Origin: Nostocales cyanobacterium LEGE 12452
GTDB lineage: Bacteria; Cyanobacteriota; Cyanobacteriia; Cyanobacteriales; Nostocaceae
Assembly (NCBI GenBank): GCA_015206945.1
Contig: JADEXV010000018.1
Location: 1 to 53,941 of the forward strand
DNA: 53,941 nt
Reading direction: 5' to 3'
The position numbers and the translations under genes are program-made. Positions 35,143-44,694 of this stretch are shown in pieces. The notes beneath the pieces are model-generated. The model did no database searches and was not told the origin of the DNA. It saw only the letters and a program-made list of their open reading frames with translations. Position 1 is the stretch's first letter; each line of letters starts with the position of its first letter.

Positions 35143-36762
35143 ATGAATTTGATTTACTTTCTTTTGCGTTCTTCGTGGGGGATGGTAGCGATCGCGATCG
35201 CTACTGGATTTTTGAGTGGCGGCAGTAGTGCTGGCTTGATTGCCTTAATTAGCCATGCTGCAAGTAGCGGTAGTGCTTCCCGCCTCACATCGATAATTTG
35301 GGGTTTTGCGGGGCTGGCTATAGTTGCACTAATTACCAGTATCATTTCTCAAGTGATGCTGATTCGTCTTTCTCAGAATGCAGTTTTGCAATTACGGATG
35401 CGTTTGAGTCGCCAGATTCTCGCTTCCGAGTTGAGTCATCTAGAACGCTTAGGGAATCCTCGATTATTGGCAACTTTAACAGAAGATATTCAGGCGGTTG
35501 CTAATGCTGTTTATCAGATGCCTTTTATCTTTATTAATTTAGCGATCGTCCTCGGTTGTATAACATATATAACCTGGCTCTCTTGGTTAGTATTGCTGAT
35601 GGTTTGTGGGATTTCAGTAGTTGCGATCGCTAGTTGTCAGTGGCTACTCAACAGAGGTGGGAAATTGCTGGCTCTAGCTCGTGAAGATGAAGATCATCTG
35701 TTTAAACATTTTCGCACAATTACCGAAGGAGTCAAGGAACTTAAACTAAATTACAAGCGGCGTGAAGACTTTTTAGAAGAAAAGCTGCAATCAACTGCTC
35801 ACGAGTTTCGCGATCACAACGTTAACGGTCTAAGCCTTTTTGCCATAACTTCAAGTTGGGGTCAACTCATATTTTTTTTCGCTCTCGGTTTTGTACTGTT
35901 TGTCCTGCCGAATCTGCTTACCATCAATCCCGAAACTCTCTCTGGCTACATTTTGACCTTCACTTACTTGGTGTTACCAATGGATAACATCATTAGTAAA
36001 CTTCCTCTATTAAGCAAAGCCAGCATTGCTTTACAAAAAATTGAATCACTGGGTTTATCTCTAGCTAGTCGAACTGAAATATCCACTGTTCCACCTGCTC
36101 TGAAATCTGACTGGCACAGGTTAAAATTTCAAAGTGTTACCCACACTTACTACACAGAGCAAGAAGACAATAGCTTTATTTTTGGCCCCATAGATTTGAC
36201 ACTCTATCCTCAAGAATTGGTCTTCATTGTCGGCGGTAATGGTAGTGGTAAATCTACATTAGCTAAACTAATTACTGGTCTTTATATCCCAGAAAATGGC
36301 GAAGTTTTGTTTGATGATGAGTTAATTAGCGAAGAGAATCGAGAATGGTATCGCCAACATTTTTCCGTGGTATTTTCCGACTTCTATTTATTTGAAGAAC
36401 TTTTGGGATTAAAAAACTCTGACTTGGATGCTCAAGCGAAAAAATATTTAAAACAACTGCAACTAGACCATAAAGTGAAAGTTGAAAATGGGCAACTTTC
36501 TACCACTTCTCTTTCTCAAGGACAACGGAAACGGCTAGCTTTGCTCACAGCTTACTTGGAAGATCGACCAATTTATCTATTTGATGAGTGGGCAGCCGAT
36601 CAAGATCCAGTATTCAAGGAAATATTCTACACTCAACTTCTTCCAGAACTGCGATCGCGGGGTAAAACAGTGCTGGTGATTAGCCATGACGATCACTATT
36701 TTCATTTAGCAGACCGAATTATCAAACTTGACTATGGAAAAATAGAGTACGATAAAACTTAA
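35143..36762 (+). CDS. Cyclic-peptide-type ABC exporter
   Basis: A 539-residue fused permease-ATPase. Six hydrophobic segments (about 1-290) precede an ATPase with Walker A GGNGSGKST at about 364-372, signature SLSQGQRKRLALL at about 460-472 and Walker B RPIYLFDEWAADQDP. The modified signature (SQGQ) and DEWAADQDP are characteristic of the SyrD/PvdE/cyclic peptide transporter family, which exports siderophore precursors and peptide products. No peptide synthetase is nearby, so the cargo is unknown. A small membrane-protein gene follows closely. Confidence 0.9.
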   Translation: MNLIYFLLRSSWGMVAIAIATGFLSGGSSAGLIALISHAASSGSASRLTSIIWGFAGLAIVALITSIISQVMLIRLSQNAVLQLRMRLSRQILASELSHLERLGNPRLLATLTEDIQAVANAVYQMPFIFINLAIVLGCITYITWLSWLVLLMVCGISVVAIASCQWLLNRGGKLLALAREDEDHLFKHFRTITEGVKELKLNYKRREDFLEEKLQSTAHEFRDHNVNGLSLFAITSSWGQLIFFFALGFVLFVLPNLLTINPETLSGYILTFTYLVLPMDNIISKLPLLSKASIALQKIESLGLSLASRTEISTVPPALKSDWHRLKFQSVTHTYYTEQEDNSFIFGPIDLTLYPQELVFIVGGNGSGKSTLAKLITGLYIPENGEVLFDDELISEENREWYRQHFSVVFSDFYLFEELLGLKNSDLDAQAKKYLKQLQLDHKVKVENGQLSTTSLSQGQRKRLALLTAYLEDRPIYLFDEWAADQDPVFKEIFYTQLLPELRSRGKTVLVISHDDHYFHLADRIIKLDYGKIEYDKT

Positions 36763-36820
36763 TTTGTCAAAACAATTCATAATTGTTAAAGAAATATTTG
36801 GAGTTTTACTAAAGAAACTA

Positions 36821-37051
36821 ATGTCTGAACAAAAGCCTATAAGTCCTTGGAACTACAAACCTTGGTGGTGTCAGCCCTGGTCTATAGTTCTCACAGGTGT
36901 AACACTAATTGGTGGTAGCTGGTTATTATTTAAAACTATTTGGCTAACAGTTCTCGTTTCCATCCCTATAGGAACGTGGATGGTATTTTTTGTGTTGTTT
37001 TGGCCACAACTAATGATTCGCAGTGGTATTTTGGAGTCTTATAAAGAGTAA
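36821..37051 (+). CDS. Small two-helix membrane protein (DUF6737-like)
   Basis: A 76-residue protein starting MSEQKPISPWNYKPWWCQPW, followed by two hydrophobic segments and a charged end (SGILESYKE). I prefer ATG 36821 over a TTG extension that overlaps the preceding stop. Proteins of this form (PWNYKPWWCQPWSI) recur in cyanobacteria without known function. It lies 58 bp behind the ABC exporter on the same strand and may be cotranscribed. Confidence 0.75.
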   Translation: MSEQKPISPWNYKPWWCQPWSIVLTGVTLIGGSWLLFKTIWLTVLVSIPIGTWMVFFVLFWPQLMIRSGILESYKE

Positions 37052-37426
37052 TTTGAGCTTGATGTAATATTGGAAATTGCTCTAGGTAGAGAAAATTGTT
37101 CTACCGTAACTAATTACCCGGACATGATATGATATCATCTCTGCGTTGACATGCAGAGATGAGCAAGACTCTGCTGCAAACTTAAGCGATCGCTCAAGCA
37201 AATTGTGAGAAGAAGTTCCCCGAACCGATTTCCAACTCTTGGAACTTATGTAAGTATAAACAAATTAGTGGTATTAAAAAATTAATCCATAATGAAAAAA
37301 TCTAACAATATAATAAGTTTTGATAAGTTTTTGTTGATATTGATATTTTTTAAGATGCCTTTGGGCAAAAGACCTTTGTAAGTATTTAGATACTTAGGGA
37401 ATTTGCATAGGGAAAGCTAGGGTGAG
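37052..37426. other. Intergenic region with a hairpin
   Basis: AT-rich. A hairpin with 10-bp arms lies at 37135-37162. A GCGATCGC site lies near 37185. A GGTAGA/TCTACC pair occurs near 37085. It ends in the leader of the GAF-GGDEF gene. No coding frame is supported. Confidence 0.5.
37135..37162. terminator. Possible terminator hairpin
   Basis: Arms TCATCTCTGC (37135-37144) and GCAGAGATGA (37153-37162) enclose an 8-base loop about 85 bp after the small membrane-protein gene. There is no T-tract, so rho-independent termination is doubtful; it may only be an RNA 3' end stabiliser. Confidence 0.4.
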
Positions 37427-38638
37427 ATGAACAACAGAGCAAACCAAAGGTATGATGAACATTATGTAATAAAATATTTTTGTATATTCAACCGAATATT
37501 GATTTTCGTTGCGGAGATATTTATGTCACGCAGCCTTGTTGCTGGAGAGGTAATGCTGCGGTTGTTCCAAAATTTCCAGCATCTCAGACCTTCCTGCTTA
37601 AGGCTTAGACACTCATCTGTGAAAACCCAAGCTATTCCTCTCCCTGACAATGAAGCAGAAAGGCTCAAAGCGCTGGCGAACTACAATATTCTAGATACTC
37701 TACCCGAACAAGCATTTGATGACTTAACTGCTATCGCTGCCTATATTTGTAAGACTCCAATTGCTTTAATTAGTTTAGTTGATAGCGATCGCCAATGGTT
37801 TAAATCGAAAATTGGACTAAAAAGTAGCGAAACACCCAGAGATGGGTCTTTTTGCTCCCACGCCATTCTCCAACCAAAGGATATATTAGTGGTTTCCAAC
37901 GCCATTAAAGACGATCGCTTTAATAACAATCCCTTAGTCAAAGGTAATCCCAAAATTCGTTTTTATGCTGGTGTCCCTCTAATTACGCCTGATGGCCTTG
38001 CAATTGGGACGTTGTGTGTTCTAGATACCATTCCTCATCACCTAAGTTATCAGCAGTTAGATGCACTTCGCCGCCTAAGTCGTCAGGTAATCGCTCAAAT
38101 AGAACTCATTCAGGAAGTTCGCAACCGCAAACAAGCAGAGATCGAAGGAAGACAGTTATTGCTGACTGATGAATTAACAGGTTTGTATAACCGACGTGGT
38201 TTCTTCCTAATGGCTGCACAGCAGTTGAAAATTGCTCACCGCCTGAAAGTCTTTTGCTGGGTTATTTTCATTGATTTAGATGGACTAAAACAGATTAACG
38301 ACACCCTTGGTCATGACATAGGAGATGCCTTGATTATTGATGCTGGTCGATTACTTAAGCAAAGTTTTCGGAACTCAGATATTGTTGCACGCTTGGGTGG
38401 AGATGAGTTCATTGTTTTCATCTCTAGCTACTTTAAGGATGCTGATAGTATCCAAGCGCGTCTACAAACAAATATTGCCAACTTTAATCAACAGCAAAAC
38501 TGTAGCTATAAACTTTCGATGAGTATCGGCATAGAACGTTACTCACCAGAGAGCAATATGTCACTAGAACAACTAATCGCTAGGTCTGACGAATTAATGT
38601 ATGCTCAAAAGCGTCTCAAGCGGCAATCTTTTACATGA
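37427..38638 (+). CDS. GAF-GGDEF diguanylate cyclase
   Basis: A 403-residue protein. About 75 residues of variable N-terminus precede a GAF domain (about 80-225; [51 protein letters not shown]). A GGDEF domain follows (about 240-400) with [12 protein letters not shown] and [10 protein letters not shown]. The intact GGDEF predicts cyclic di-GMP synthesis; no inhibitory RxxD is evident just upstream. The GAF form FYAGVPL...GTLCV is the general-sensor type without the chromophore Cys of a cyanobacteriochrome. The start is uncertain: ATG 37523 has GGAG eight bases upstream and would remove a poorly conserved 32 residues. Confidence 0.88.
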   Translation: MNNRANQRYDEHYVIKYFCIFNRILIFVAEIFMSRSLVAGEVMLRLFQNFQHLRPSCLRLRHSSVKTQAIPLPDNEAERLKALANYNILDTLPEQAFDDLTAIAAYICKTPIALISLVDSDRQWFKSKIGLKSSETPRDGSFCSHAILQPKDILVVSNAIKDDRFNNNPLVKGNPKIRFYAGVPLITPDGLAIGTLCVLDTIPHHLSYQQLDALRRLSRQVIAQIELIQEVRNRKQAEIEGRQLLLTDELTGLYNRRGFFLMAAQQLKIAHRLKVFCWVIFIDLDGLKQINDTLGHDIGDALIIDAGRLLKQSFRNSDIVARLGGDEFIVFISSYFKDADSIQARLQTNIANFNQQQNCSYKLSMSIGIERYSPESNMSLEQLIARSDELMYAQKRLKRQSFT

Positions 38639-38771
38639 ATCGTCCTGTCTGGGGATTAAGTAAGACTATCTCACTGTGCCCTTTTTTATCAAAGCTATTT
38701 ATCAGAAAATTCGATGACTTTTCGCAGCCCATATCCTGATATTTAGATCCCCCAACAGCCTACGAATTATT

Positions 38772-39362
38772 TTAATTTACTACCTGACTGCCATGACTGC
38801 GGGGGTCATCTTGATTCGTCGTTGGTGCTACTGGGGCTGAAAATTTGGAAACTTTGCCGCTAGCTTGAGCATAAGGGAGAGGCGAAGCAGTAACCAAAGC
38901 TTCTAAGTTGCTAGCCATAATTGTTCGGGGTTGATCGCCGATGGCTTGGGCTATGGTTTCTCCTTGCTGACTCAAAAAGACAAAATGGGGAATCCCATCT
39001 ACTCGATATCTCAGCATTTCCGGCAGCCACTTGGTATTATCTACATTCAGCATGACAAAATTCATTTTGCCAGCATACTCTATTTCTAGTTGAGTGATAT
39101 CTGGTGCCATTTTTTGGCAGACAGTACACCAATCAGCATAAAACTCTACTAGAGATGGTTTGCCGTTGCTGATTGCTACTTCTAACGGTGTGGAAGTCTC
39201 GCTTAACTTAGCTAAAGTTGCCGAGGTTGTTTCAGTTCGCAACCCTAAGACGAGGGAAACACTAAGTGCGATCGCTACCATTACAATTAAGAAGTTTCTC
39301 AGACGCTTCCCGAATGTAGATTCAGGTTTTTCGGGAGAATTAACAGGTGAATCAGTACTCAT
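38772..39362 (-). CDS. txlA: Membrane-anchored thioredoxin (TxlA/HCF164-like)
   Basis: A 196-residue protein with one N-terminal transmembrane segment (about 23-41, LIVMVAIALSVSLVLGL) and a thioredoxin domain with active site WCTVC (Cys79, Cys82), then FVMLNVDN and VDGIPHFVFL with the cis-Pro region. This matches the thylakoid thioredoxin-like TxlA/HCF164, which delivers reductant in the lumen for cytochrome b6f or cytochrome c maturation. The C-terminal 25 residues are polar and not conserved-looking. Confidence 0.88.
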   Translation of the reverse strand: MSTDSPVNSPEKPESTFGKRLRNFLIVMVAIALSVSLVLGLRTETTSATLAKLSETSTPLEVAISNGKPSLVEFYADWCTVCQKMAPDITQLEIEYAGKMNFVMLNVDNTKWLPEMLRYRVDGIPHFVFLSQQGETIAQAIGDQPRTIMASNLEALVTASPLPYAQASGKVSKFSAPVAPTTNQDDPRSHGSQVVN

Positions 39363-39591
39363 AACAAAATTATTAATACTTATTAAGCAATTTCTTCTTT
39401 AGTTTAGCCGACTCCAGCCACTCTTTAATTTCTCCAGCTTTGGAAGCTTGAACTAGGAATTGGGCATAGGGCACAAGAGACAGAGGTGCAAAGGGGCAGA
39501 GCGGAAAGAAAGACTTAAAGCTACTTCTCCTCTGCTCCCCGGTCACTGAGCGCAGTCGAAGTGCCGCTCCCCTGCTCCCGTTCTACCCTAT

Positions 39592-41511
39592 TTACTTAAC
39601 TTCCAAAATCGCTCCAGTTTCCTTCAAATAAACTCGCGTAAATGGTTCATCTTCACCCAAAGTATAATCTTCAATTAACCCTTTGCGACGAATAGAAATA
39701 TCATTGCCTTTTCTAATCACCACAGTCGAACTATCGAAAACATTCCGCACCAAAATCATCTCAGTTTCGGTAGGATTATCCAAAACTACGATATTACTAT
39801 GCTGGTAAAATATGCCCTGCTCTTCGAGGATATCTTCAGGGTACTCAGCAATCAGCAAATCAAGTTTGGGATGACGCAGCAAAGTTTGAACATTACTGTT
39901 GTAATCTTTGCTTAATACTTTTTTCGAGCGATTCACAAAAACGCCATCACGACAAACAGCACCTATTATCCAGTTGGGATGTTGCAAAAGGATATGGTCA
40001 ATCGTCGCTTGTAGTTCTTCAACTGAGATTTTGTTAAAGGTAATAATTGGTATCCTGGCATCTGTACCCGACTCAAAAAAGGTTTCTAAAATATGAGAAG
40101 GCACATCAACACTTTCACCAACAGAAGGTTTAAGATGCATTAAAACGCCTGGTGCAGCATTGATTTCCAGGATGGCAAAGTTACTGGACTTCCAAGATTC
40201 TGCAAGACTTTTGGTAATGACATCAATTCCCAGACAAGTCAGTTGGAAATGTTGAGCAATATCTTGCGCCAAGATAATATTGTCATCATGAACTGTCGGG
40301 GTTGCATCGATACTCATACCTCCGGCTGAAAGATTGGCAACTTTACGCAGGTAGACAGTGCGTCCTTTCTCAATCACGCTGTCTAATGATAAGCGCTGTT
40401 CGTCTAAGTAGAGTTCCATCGCTTCATCAATCTGAATTTTACTCATCGGCGAGGTTGGCGTATCTAAACGTGCAGGTTTGCGGTTCTCTTGGCGAATTAA
40501 CTCTGCAAGCGTTAAATACCCATCACCCACAACTGATGCAGGACGGCGTTCTGTGGCGGCGACGAATCGACCATTGACACACAACATACGAAAATCCGAT
40601 CCTGTGATGCTTTTCTCAACAATTATTCGAGTTTGCTGATTTTCGGGAATCGCTGCCAGTGAACGATTATAAGCAGATATCAGTTCTTTTGAGTCTTGCA
40701 CATCAGCCGTAACCCCAATTCCTTTGTGACCTACCACTGGCTTAACTGCCACTGGGTAGCCAATTTCTCTTGCTGCTGCCAAGGCTTCTTTCTCAGAAAA
40801 GACAATACTGCCTTCAGGCACTGGAAAACCCAAGGTTTTCAAAAATGCCTTACAATCATCCTTGCGGGTAGTAAACTCCGAATCTAAATGGCTATCACAG
40901 TTAAATGTTGTTGCTACTCCCCGGACATGTTTTTTTCCTAAGCCGTATTGCATTAATCCTTCTTCCCATAAATAAAAGGCGGGGATACCTTTCTCGTAGG
41001 CTGTTCGCAATAGGGCGTAAACTGTGGGGCCACCGTAGACAGATGCGCGAAATCTATCTTGTAACTTCACCAGCTGCTCATCAAAAGCAAAGTCTTCGTC
41101 TTGGGTAATGGCTTCAAACCAATCCCAAACAAAATAAACTATCTCTCTAGTTGTGCGTTCATGTAGTGATTGGATGCTAATTCGCGTGAGATTTGGATAT
41201 AACTTAACACCCCAGCGGTTAAGGTGTAAATCCATGTCCAATTTTCCGGTTTCGGATACAACTTGGGCAAAGAGATGGGCATAAGATTCGTAGCTTTGAT
41301 CGCGAAGATTTGGATAGCGATCGCCAATGCTGGCAATATAATCTTCAATGGGCAAAGGCTCTCTAGAGTCAATTAGAGCAAAATCAAATACTAGCGCTCC
41401 TACATCTAAATAAGGGTTGGGGCCAAGGTAATGCTTGAAGTTGAAAATATCGAATACATCTGTTCTTCTAGCATTAATGCGGACTAATTCACTGCTTTTT
41501 TGTAAAACCAT
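39592..41511 (-). CDS. cphA2: CphA2-type cyanophycin synthetase
   Basis: A 639-residue cyanophycin synthetase homologue. The N-terminal domain and the ATP-grasp domain (about 205-480) are present: YPVAVKPVVGHKGIGV, IIVEKSITGSDFRMLCV and FAILEINAAPGVLMH. The C-terminal Mur-ligase part is short, and where CphA1 has a GTNGKTT P-loop this protein reads RIPIITFNKISVEEL with no nucleotide motif. This is the layout of CphA2 of nitrogen-fixing cyanobacteria, which polymerises beta-Asp-Arg dipeptides into cyanophycin with one ATP-dependent site. A cyanophycinase gene lies nearby, divergently. Confidence 0.93.
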   Translation of the reverse strand: MVLQKSSELVRINARRTDVFDIFNFKHYLGPNPYLDVGALVFDFALIDSREPLPIEDYIASIGDRYPNLRDQSYESYAHLFAQVVSETGKLDMDLHLNRWGVKLYPNLTRISIQSLHERTTREIVYFVWDWFEAITQDEDFAFDEQLVKLQDRFRASVYGGPTVYALLRTAYEKGIPAFYLWEEGLMQYGLGKKHVRGVATTFNCDSHLDSEFTTRKDDCKAFLKTLGFPVPEGSIVFSEKEALAAAREIGYPVAVKPVVGHKGIGVTADVQDSKELISAYNRSLAAIPENQQTRIIVEKSITGSDFRMLCVNGRFVAATERRPASVVGDGYLTLAELIRQENRKPARLDTPTSPMSKIQIDEAMELYLDEQRLSLDSVIEKGRTVYLRKVANLSAGGMSIDATPTVHDDNIILAQDIAQHFQLTCLGIDVITKSLAESWKSSNFAILEINAAPGVLMHLKPSVGESVDVPSHILETFFESGTDARIPIITFNKISVEELQATIDHILLQHPNWIIGAVCRDGVFVNRSKKVLSKDYNSNVQTLLRHPKLDLLIAEYPEDILEEQGIFYQHSNIVVLDNPTETEMILVRNVFDSSTVVIRKGNDISIRRKGLIEDYTLGEDEPFTRVYLKETGAILEVK

Positions 41512-41842
41512 TGATTACGAACCTTCGGCTAAACACCCTGAAATTTTTTAATGCTGAATTATGGTTATTCAGACTTATTGATTGTAGATTGGCTCATGTT
41601 AATTTTGGAGAGTGATGGCTTTGCCACTGAGCTGATCCGAACCCACGTTAACTCTATTACTAAGCATTTTTAACTATCTTAAGGCATAATTAAATCCCCA
41701 TTCTTCCGCTAGGAATCAAAAACAGTCAATTCATCCTCATGAATAATCAAAGATATAACCTTTGAAAGGTGCAACACTCATCCAAAAACCGTATAAGTAG
41801 ATATGAGGCATTAACAAAGACAGCATAAAAAACAGCACAGTT
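41512..41842. other. Divergent promoter region (cphA2/small gene)
   Basis: Contains the promoters of cphA2 (left) and the 67-residue gene (right). I looked for a GTA-N8-TAC NtcA site and found no clear one. No coding frame is supported. Confidence 0.5.
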
Positions 41843-42046
41843 ATGAATAGCACACAAGCTGCTCTAAGAGATGAGATTCGAGAACTTGCTGACGAAGCTT
41901 TTCACCAAAAGCTGATCTCTGGACATGGAGATGGGGCAGACATGAATGAGTATCAAATTGTCTACCAAGGCAAACCCAGGCATCTCCCACTAGAACAAGC
42001 ACGTTTTTTCTTAACTAACTTGCTTTACAGAAGTCGGGTTCATTAG
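41843..42046 (+). CDS. Small conserved-looking protein in cyanophycin locus
   Basis: A 67-residue acidic, soluble protein (MNSTQAALRDEIRELADEAF at the start; HLPLEQARFFLTNLLYRSRV at the end). No family is recognised. Its position between a CphA2-type synthetase and a cyanophycinase resembles the arrangement I recall in Anabaena PCC 7120 (all0571, a small gene, alr0573), which supports it being real. It could be a regulatory or assembly factor of dipeptide-based cyanophycin synthesis; this is inference only. Confidence 0.68.
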   Translation: MNSTQAALRDEIRELADEAFHQKLISGHGDGADMNEYQIVYQGKPRHLPLEQARFFLTNLLYRSRVH

Positions 42047-42403
42047 GACTTGCGATCAGATATCTAAATTTAATCTAGCTAGAGTCAATAGCAATTACTC
42101 ACCTAGCACGAGAAATTTCCAATCGACAACTAGCAATATAGCCAATAATGCCTTTAGAAAATACTTCTAGAGGCAGTTGACGTTTTAGATTTGATTTAGT
42201 AGAAGATGAAAAATTTAGATAATTTTTCGGAAAAGTATTTCGGTCTAATTGCGATGGTCTAATTGTGATGTCTAACGACAAGCCACTTTGCATCTACGCA
42301 AATGTTAACCCTACTTTATCAAGTAATCTATCAAAGGGATGATTTGATACATTGAATTGTCATGTTTTAGTGAAATTTATTAACTCAAATCCAGGGGAGC
42401 ATC
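42047..42403. other. Gap without a supported gene
   Basis: A 64-codon minus-strand frame (42099-42293) is open, but it has no ribosome site and no recognisable motif, so I leave it out. The last 20 bases hold a GGGGAGC ribosome site of the cyanophycinase gene. Confidence 0.5.
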
Positions 42404-43258
42404 ATGGTGGAAAGTAATATCAAAAAGCAGTTGGTAATTATTGGGGGAGCCGAAGATAAAGAGGGAGATTCTGTAATTTTGCGGGACTTTGTACGACGCG
42501 CCGGGGGTACAAAGGCGTACATTGTAATTCTGACAGCAGCAACAGAACTACCAAGAGAAGTGGGAGAAAATTATATCCGAGTGTTTGAGCGCTTGGGAGC
42601 CGAAACTGTTCGCATTATTGATACAGAAACCCGTGAAGATGCATCTTCATCTACCGCATTGGAAGCTATTAGTAAAGCAACTGGGGTATTTTTTACAGGG
42701 GGAGATCAAGCTCGTATTACCAACATCCTCAAGGGCACCGAAATCGATGCGGCAATTCACAAGCGCTTTTCTGAAGGTGTAGTGATAGCAGGCACAAGTG
42801 CCGGGGCTGCTGTGATGCCAGACGTAATGATTGTGGAAGGCGACTCAGAAACACATCCTCGGATTGAAACTGTCGAAATGGGCCCAGGTATGGGATTTTT
42901 ACCAGGGGTAGTAATCGACCAGCATTTTTCCCAACGGGGACGCTTGGGACGTTTAATATCAGCTTTGATACTACAGCCTGCTGTCTTGGGATTTGGTATT
43001 GACGAAAATACCGCTATGGTAGTGATAGATAACCAAATTGAAGTAATTGGTGAAGGTGCGGTTACGATTGTTGATGAATCAGAAGCTACATATAACAATA
43101 TGGGCGAAATTTTGAAGGATGAGTCTTTGGCGATTTGTGGAGCAAAGCTTCATATTTTGCCACATGGCTTCAAATTTGACCTGAAAACTCGTCAGCCTAT
43201 CCTAAATAATGGCTCTGTACCAAATGGCTCTCAATCACTTGCTTCAATTAACACTTAA
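42404..43258 (+). CDS. cphB: Cyanophycinase
   Basis: A 284-residue S51-family serine exopeptidase. The nucleophile lies in AGTSAGAAVM (Ser132), with QLVIIGGAEDKEGDS at the N-terminus, TGGDQARI, and VIDQHFSQRGRLGRL with the catalytic-site His. It cleaves cyanophycin to beta-Asp-Arg dipeptides. In combination with CphA2, which uses that dipeptide, the pair could run a breakdown-resynthesis cycle. GGGGAGC precedes the ATG. Length matches CphB1/CphB2 of Nostocales. Confidence 0.95.
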   Translation: MVESNIKKQLVIIGGAEDKEGDSVILRDFVRRAGGTKAYIVILTAATELPREVGENYIRVFERLGAETVRIIDTETREDASSSTALEAISKATGVFFTGGDQARITNILKGTEIDAAIHKRFSEGVVIAGTSAGAAVMPDVMIVEGDSETHPRIETVEMGPGMGFLPGVVIDQHFSQRGRLGRLISALILQPAVLGFGIDENTAMVVIDNQIEVIGEGAVTIVDESEATYNNMGEILKDESLAICGAKLHILPHGFKFDLKTRQPILNNGSVPNGSQSLASINT

Positions 43259-43345
43259 CTTTTAGCAAGTGTATTTAAACTGAAAGTTTTATTGAACAGA
43301 ATTCAGAATTCTGACTTCTGAATTCTTCTTCAATTAATTGCTGTA

Positions 43346-43382
43346 ATATCCCCTGTCTCAACCTTTGATAGGCAGGGGATAT
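43346..43382. terminator. Bidirectional terminator hairpin
   Basis: Perfect 10-bp arms ATATCCCCTG (43346-43355) and CAGGGGATAT (43373-43382) with a 17-base loop, between the converging cyanophycinase and M23 peptidase genes. Its place between two stop codons supports a shared terminator, although T-tracts are weak. Confidence 0.6.
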
Positions 43383-43424
43383 CAAAGCACTAACCATCTT
43401 CACCAAAGTAAGATAAAAAGAATA

Positions 43425-44342
43425 TCAAGGCGATTTCGTTAAACTATAAAAACTGTCAGAACGAATCTGACTGCCATTTCGCCAAACTTCAACTCTTTGT
43501 GGAGTGACTAAATAATAAAAACTACCATTATCTGCTCGATATCTGTCTTTAGCAATATTCAAAGCTACTATCTTTATAGGCTTGCTTTGGGCTTGCTTCA
43601 ATTGCCCAATATAAAATAATTGACCATTTTCTTCACAGACTTTTACACGAGAGTTTGCAGTCTCACCTTCAATAAGACTAATTCCATTGCATTTAATATC
43701 AGTGCTTACAGGTGCAAAATCTATAGGAATTGGCTGCTGTAAGGGTGAAACTTGATTTGCTATTGGGGGTGGCGAGACTGGGCGGTTCTGGTTATCCACT
43801 TGCTGAATTTTAGAACCGGGGCCAACACTTGCAGTTACGGATGTCAACAAACGAAGGGGGTCAATTGCTATTCGACCATTTGGATGAACTTCAAAGTGCA
43901 GATGAGGTGCTGTACTATTGCCTGTAGATCCCATCTCGGCAATCATTTGACCTTGAATGACCTGTTGACCCTTGCTCACCAACAAACGGCGATTGTGGCC
44001 ATAAACAGTAATGCTGCCGTCGAGATGTTTAATAGTTATGGCATTTCCTAATCCCCAATTATCCCAACCGGCTTTAACAACTGTACCGGATGCCGCAGCA
44101 ATAACAGGAGTTCCAGATGCCCCTGCAATATCAATGCCTTCATGTTGATATTTGCGGAAGCCTTGAGAAATAAACCCTTTAGTTGGCCAGATTAAGTTAG
44201 AAGTAGGGATAGGAGTTTGCCCAATTGGGGAATCGTCTGCCAATTGTGTTAAGGCAGATGTAGGTGTAGTTAATATAGCGCTTAAGGATATTAACCCAAC
44301 TAGTCCATAAGTACGATATCGATAAATTATAGCTTTTTTCAT
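43425..44342 (-). CDS. Exported M23 (LytM-type) metallopeptidase
   Basis: A 305-residue protein with an N-terminal signal or anchor (about 12-30, GLVGLISLSAILTTPTSA). The peptidase domain has zinc ligands in HEGIDIAG (His67, Asp71) and in APHLHFEVH. The Gly-rich GHNRRLLVSKGQQV and AEMGSTGNS match M23 endopeptidases that cut peptidoglycan cross-links. A basic C-terminal domain of about 100 residues (KVCEENGQLFYIGQL, YYLVTPQRVEVWRNG) may bind the wall. Expected in the periplasm. Confidence 0.9.
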   Translation of the reverse strand: MKKAIIYRYRTYGLVGLISLSAILTTPTSALTQLADDSPIGQTPIPTSNLIWPTKGFISQGFRKYQHEGIDIAGASGTPVIAAASGTVVKAGWDNWGLGNAITIKHLDGSITVYGHNRRLLVSKGQQVIQGQMIAEMGSTGNSTAPHLHFEVHPNGRIAIDPLRLLTSVTASVGPGSKIQQVDNQNRPVSPPPIANQVSPLQQPIPIDFAPVSTDIKCNGISLIEGETANSRVKVCEENGQLFYIGQLKQAQSKPIKIVALNIAKDRYRADNGSFYYLVTPQRVEVWRNGSQIRSDSFYSLTKSP

Positions 44343-44694
44343 AAGTTGTAAGTCTATTAGAACAATAATTCAGACACTTTCTGATTATTTGTTGTTTCAA
44401 GCTTACTCGGAAAATATCAGGAAATCTTTAAGCTGTTACGCAAATCAGATTGCACATCAACTGGTGAGATTGTCCTAAGTCATTTGTCCTTTGTCCTTGG
44501 TAAACACAAATGACTAATTACGGTCTACACGGAAAATAGTGCAATATGTAGGCGCGTTAGCTTAGTGAGTTTGTAGCTTGTTAGACTTTGAATTTACCAA
44601 GGAGGTCTTGATTTCATATCATGTCCACAGTAAAAAAATGGGTGAGTTAAACTTGCCTAACTAACCCACCCAATAAAACTAAACAGTAGAGAAA
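44343..44694. other. Gap without a supported gene
   Basis: AT-rich. Includes CATTTGTCCTTTGTCCTTGG-like repeat traces near 44480 and the leader of the M23 gene. No coding frame or RNA is supported. Confidence 0.45.

Noticed and set aside
41512-41842. NtcA site (GTA-N8-TAC) between cphA2 and the small gene
   Set aside because: No convincing match was found by eye.
42099-42293. 64-codon minus-strand frame before the cyanophycinase gene
   Set aside because: No ribosome site or motif.
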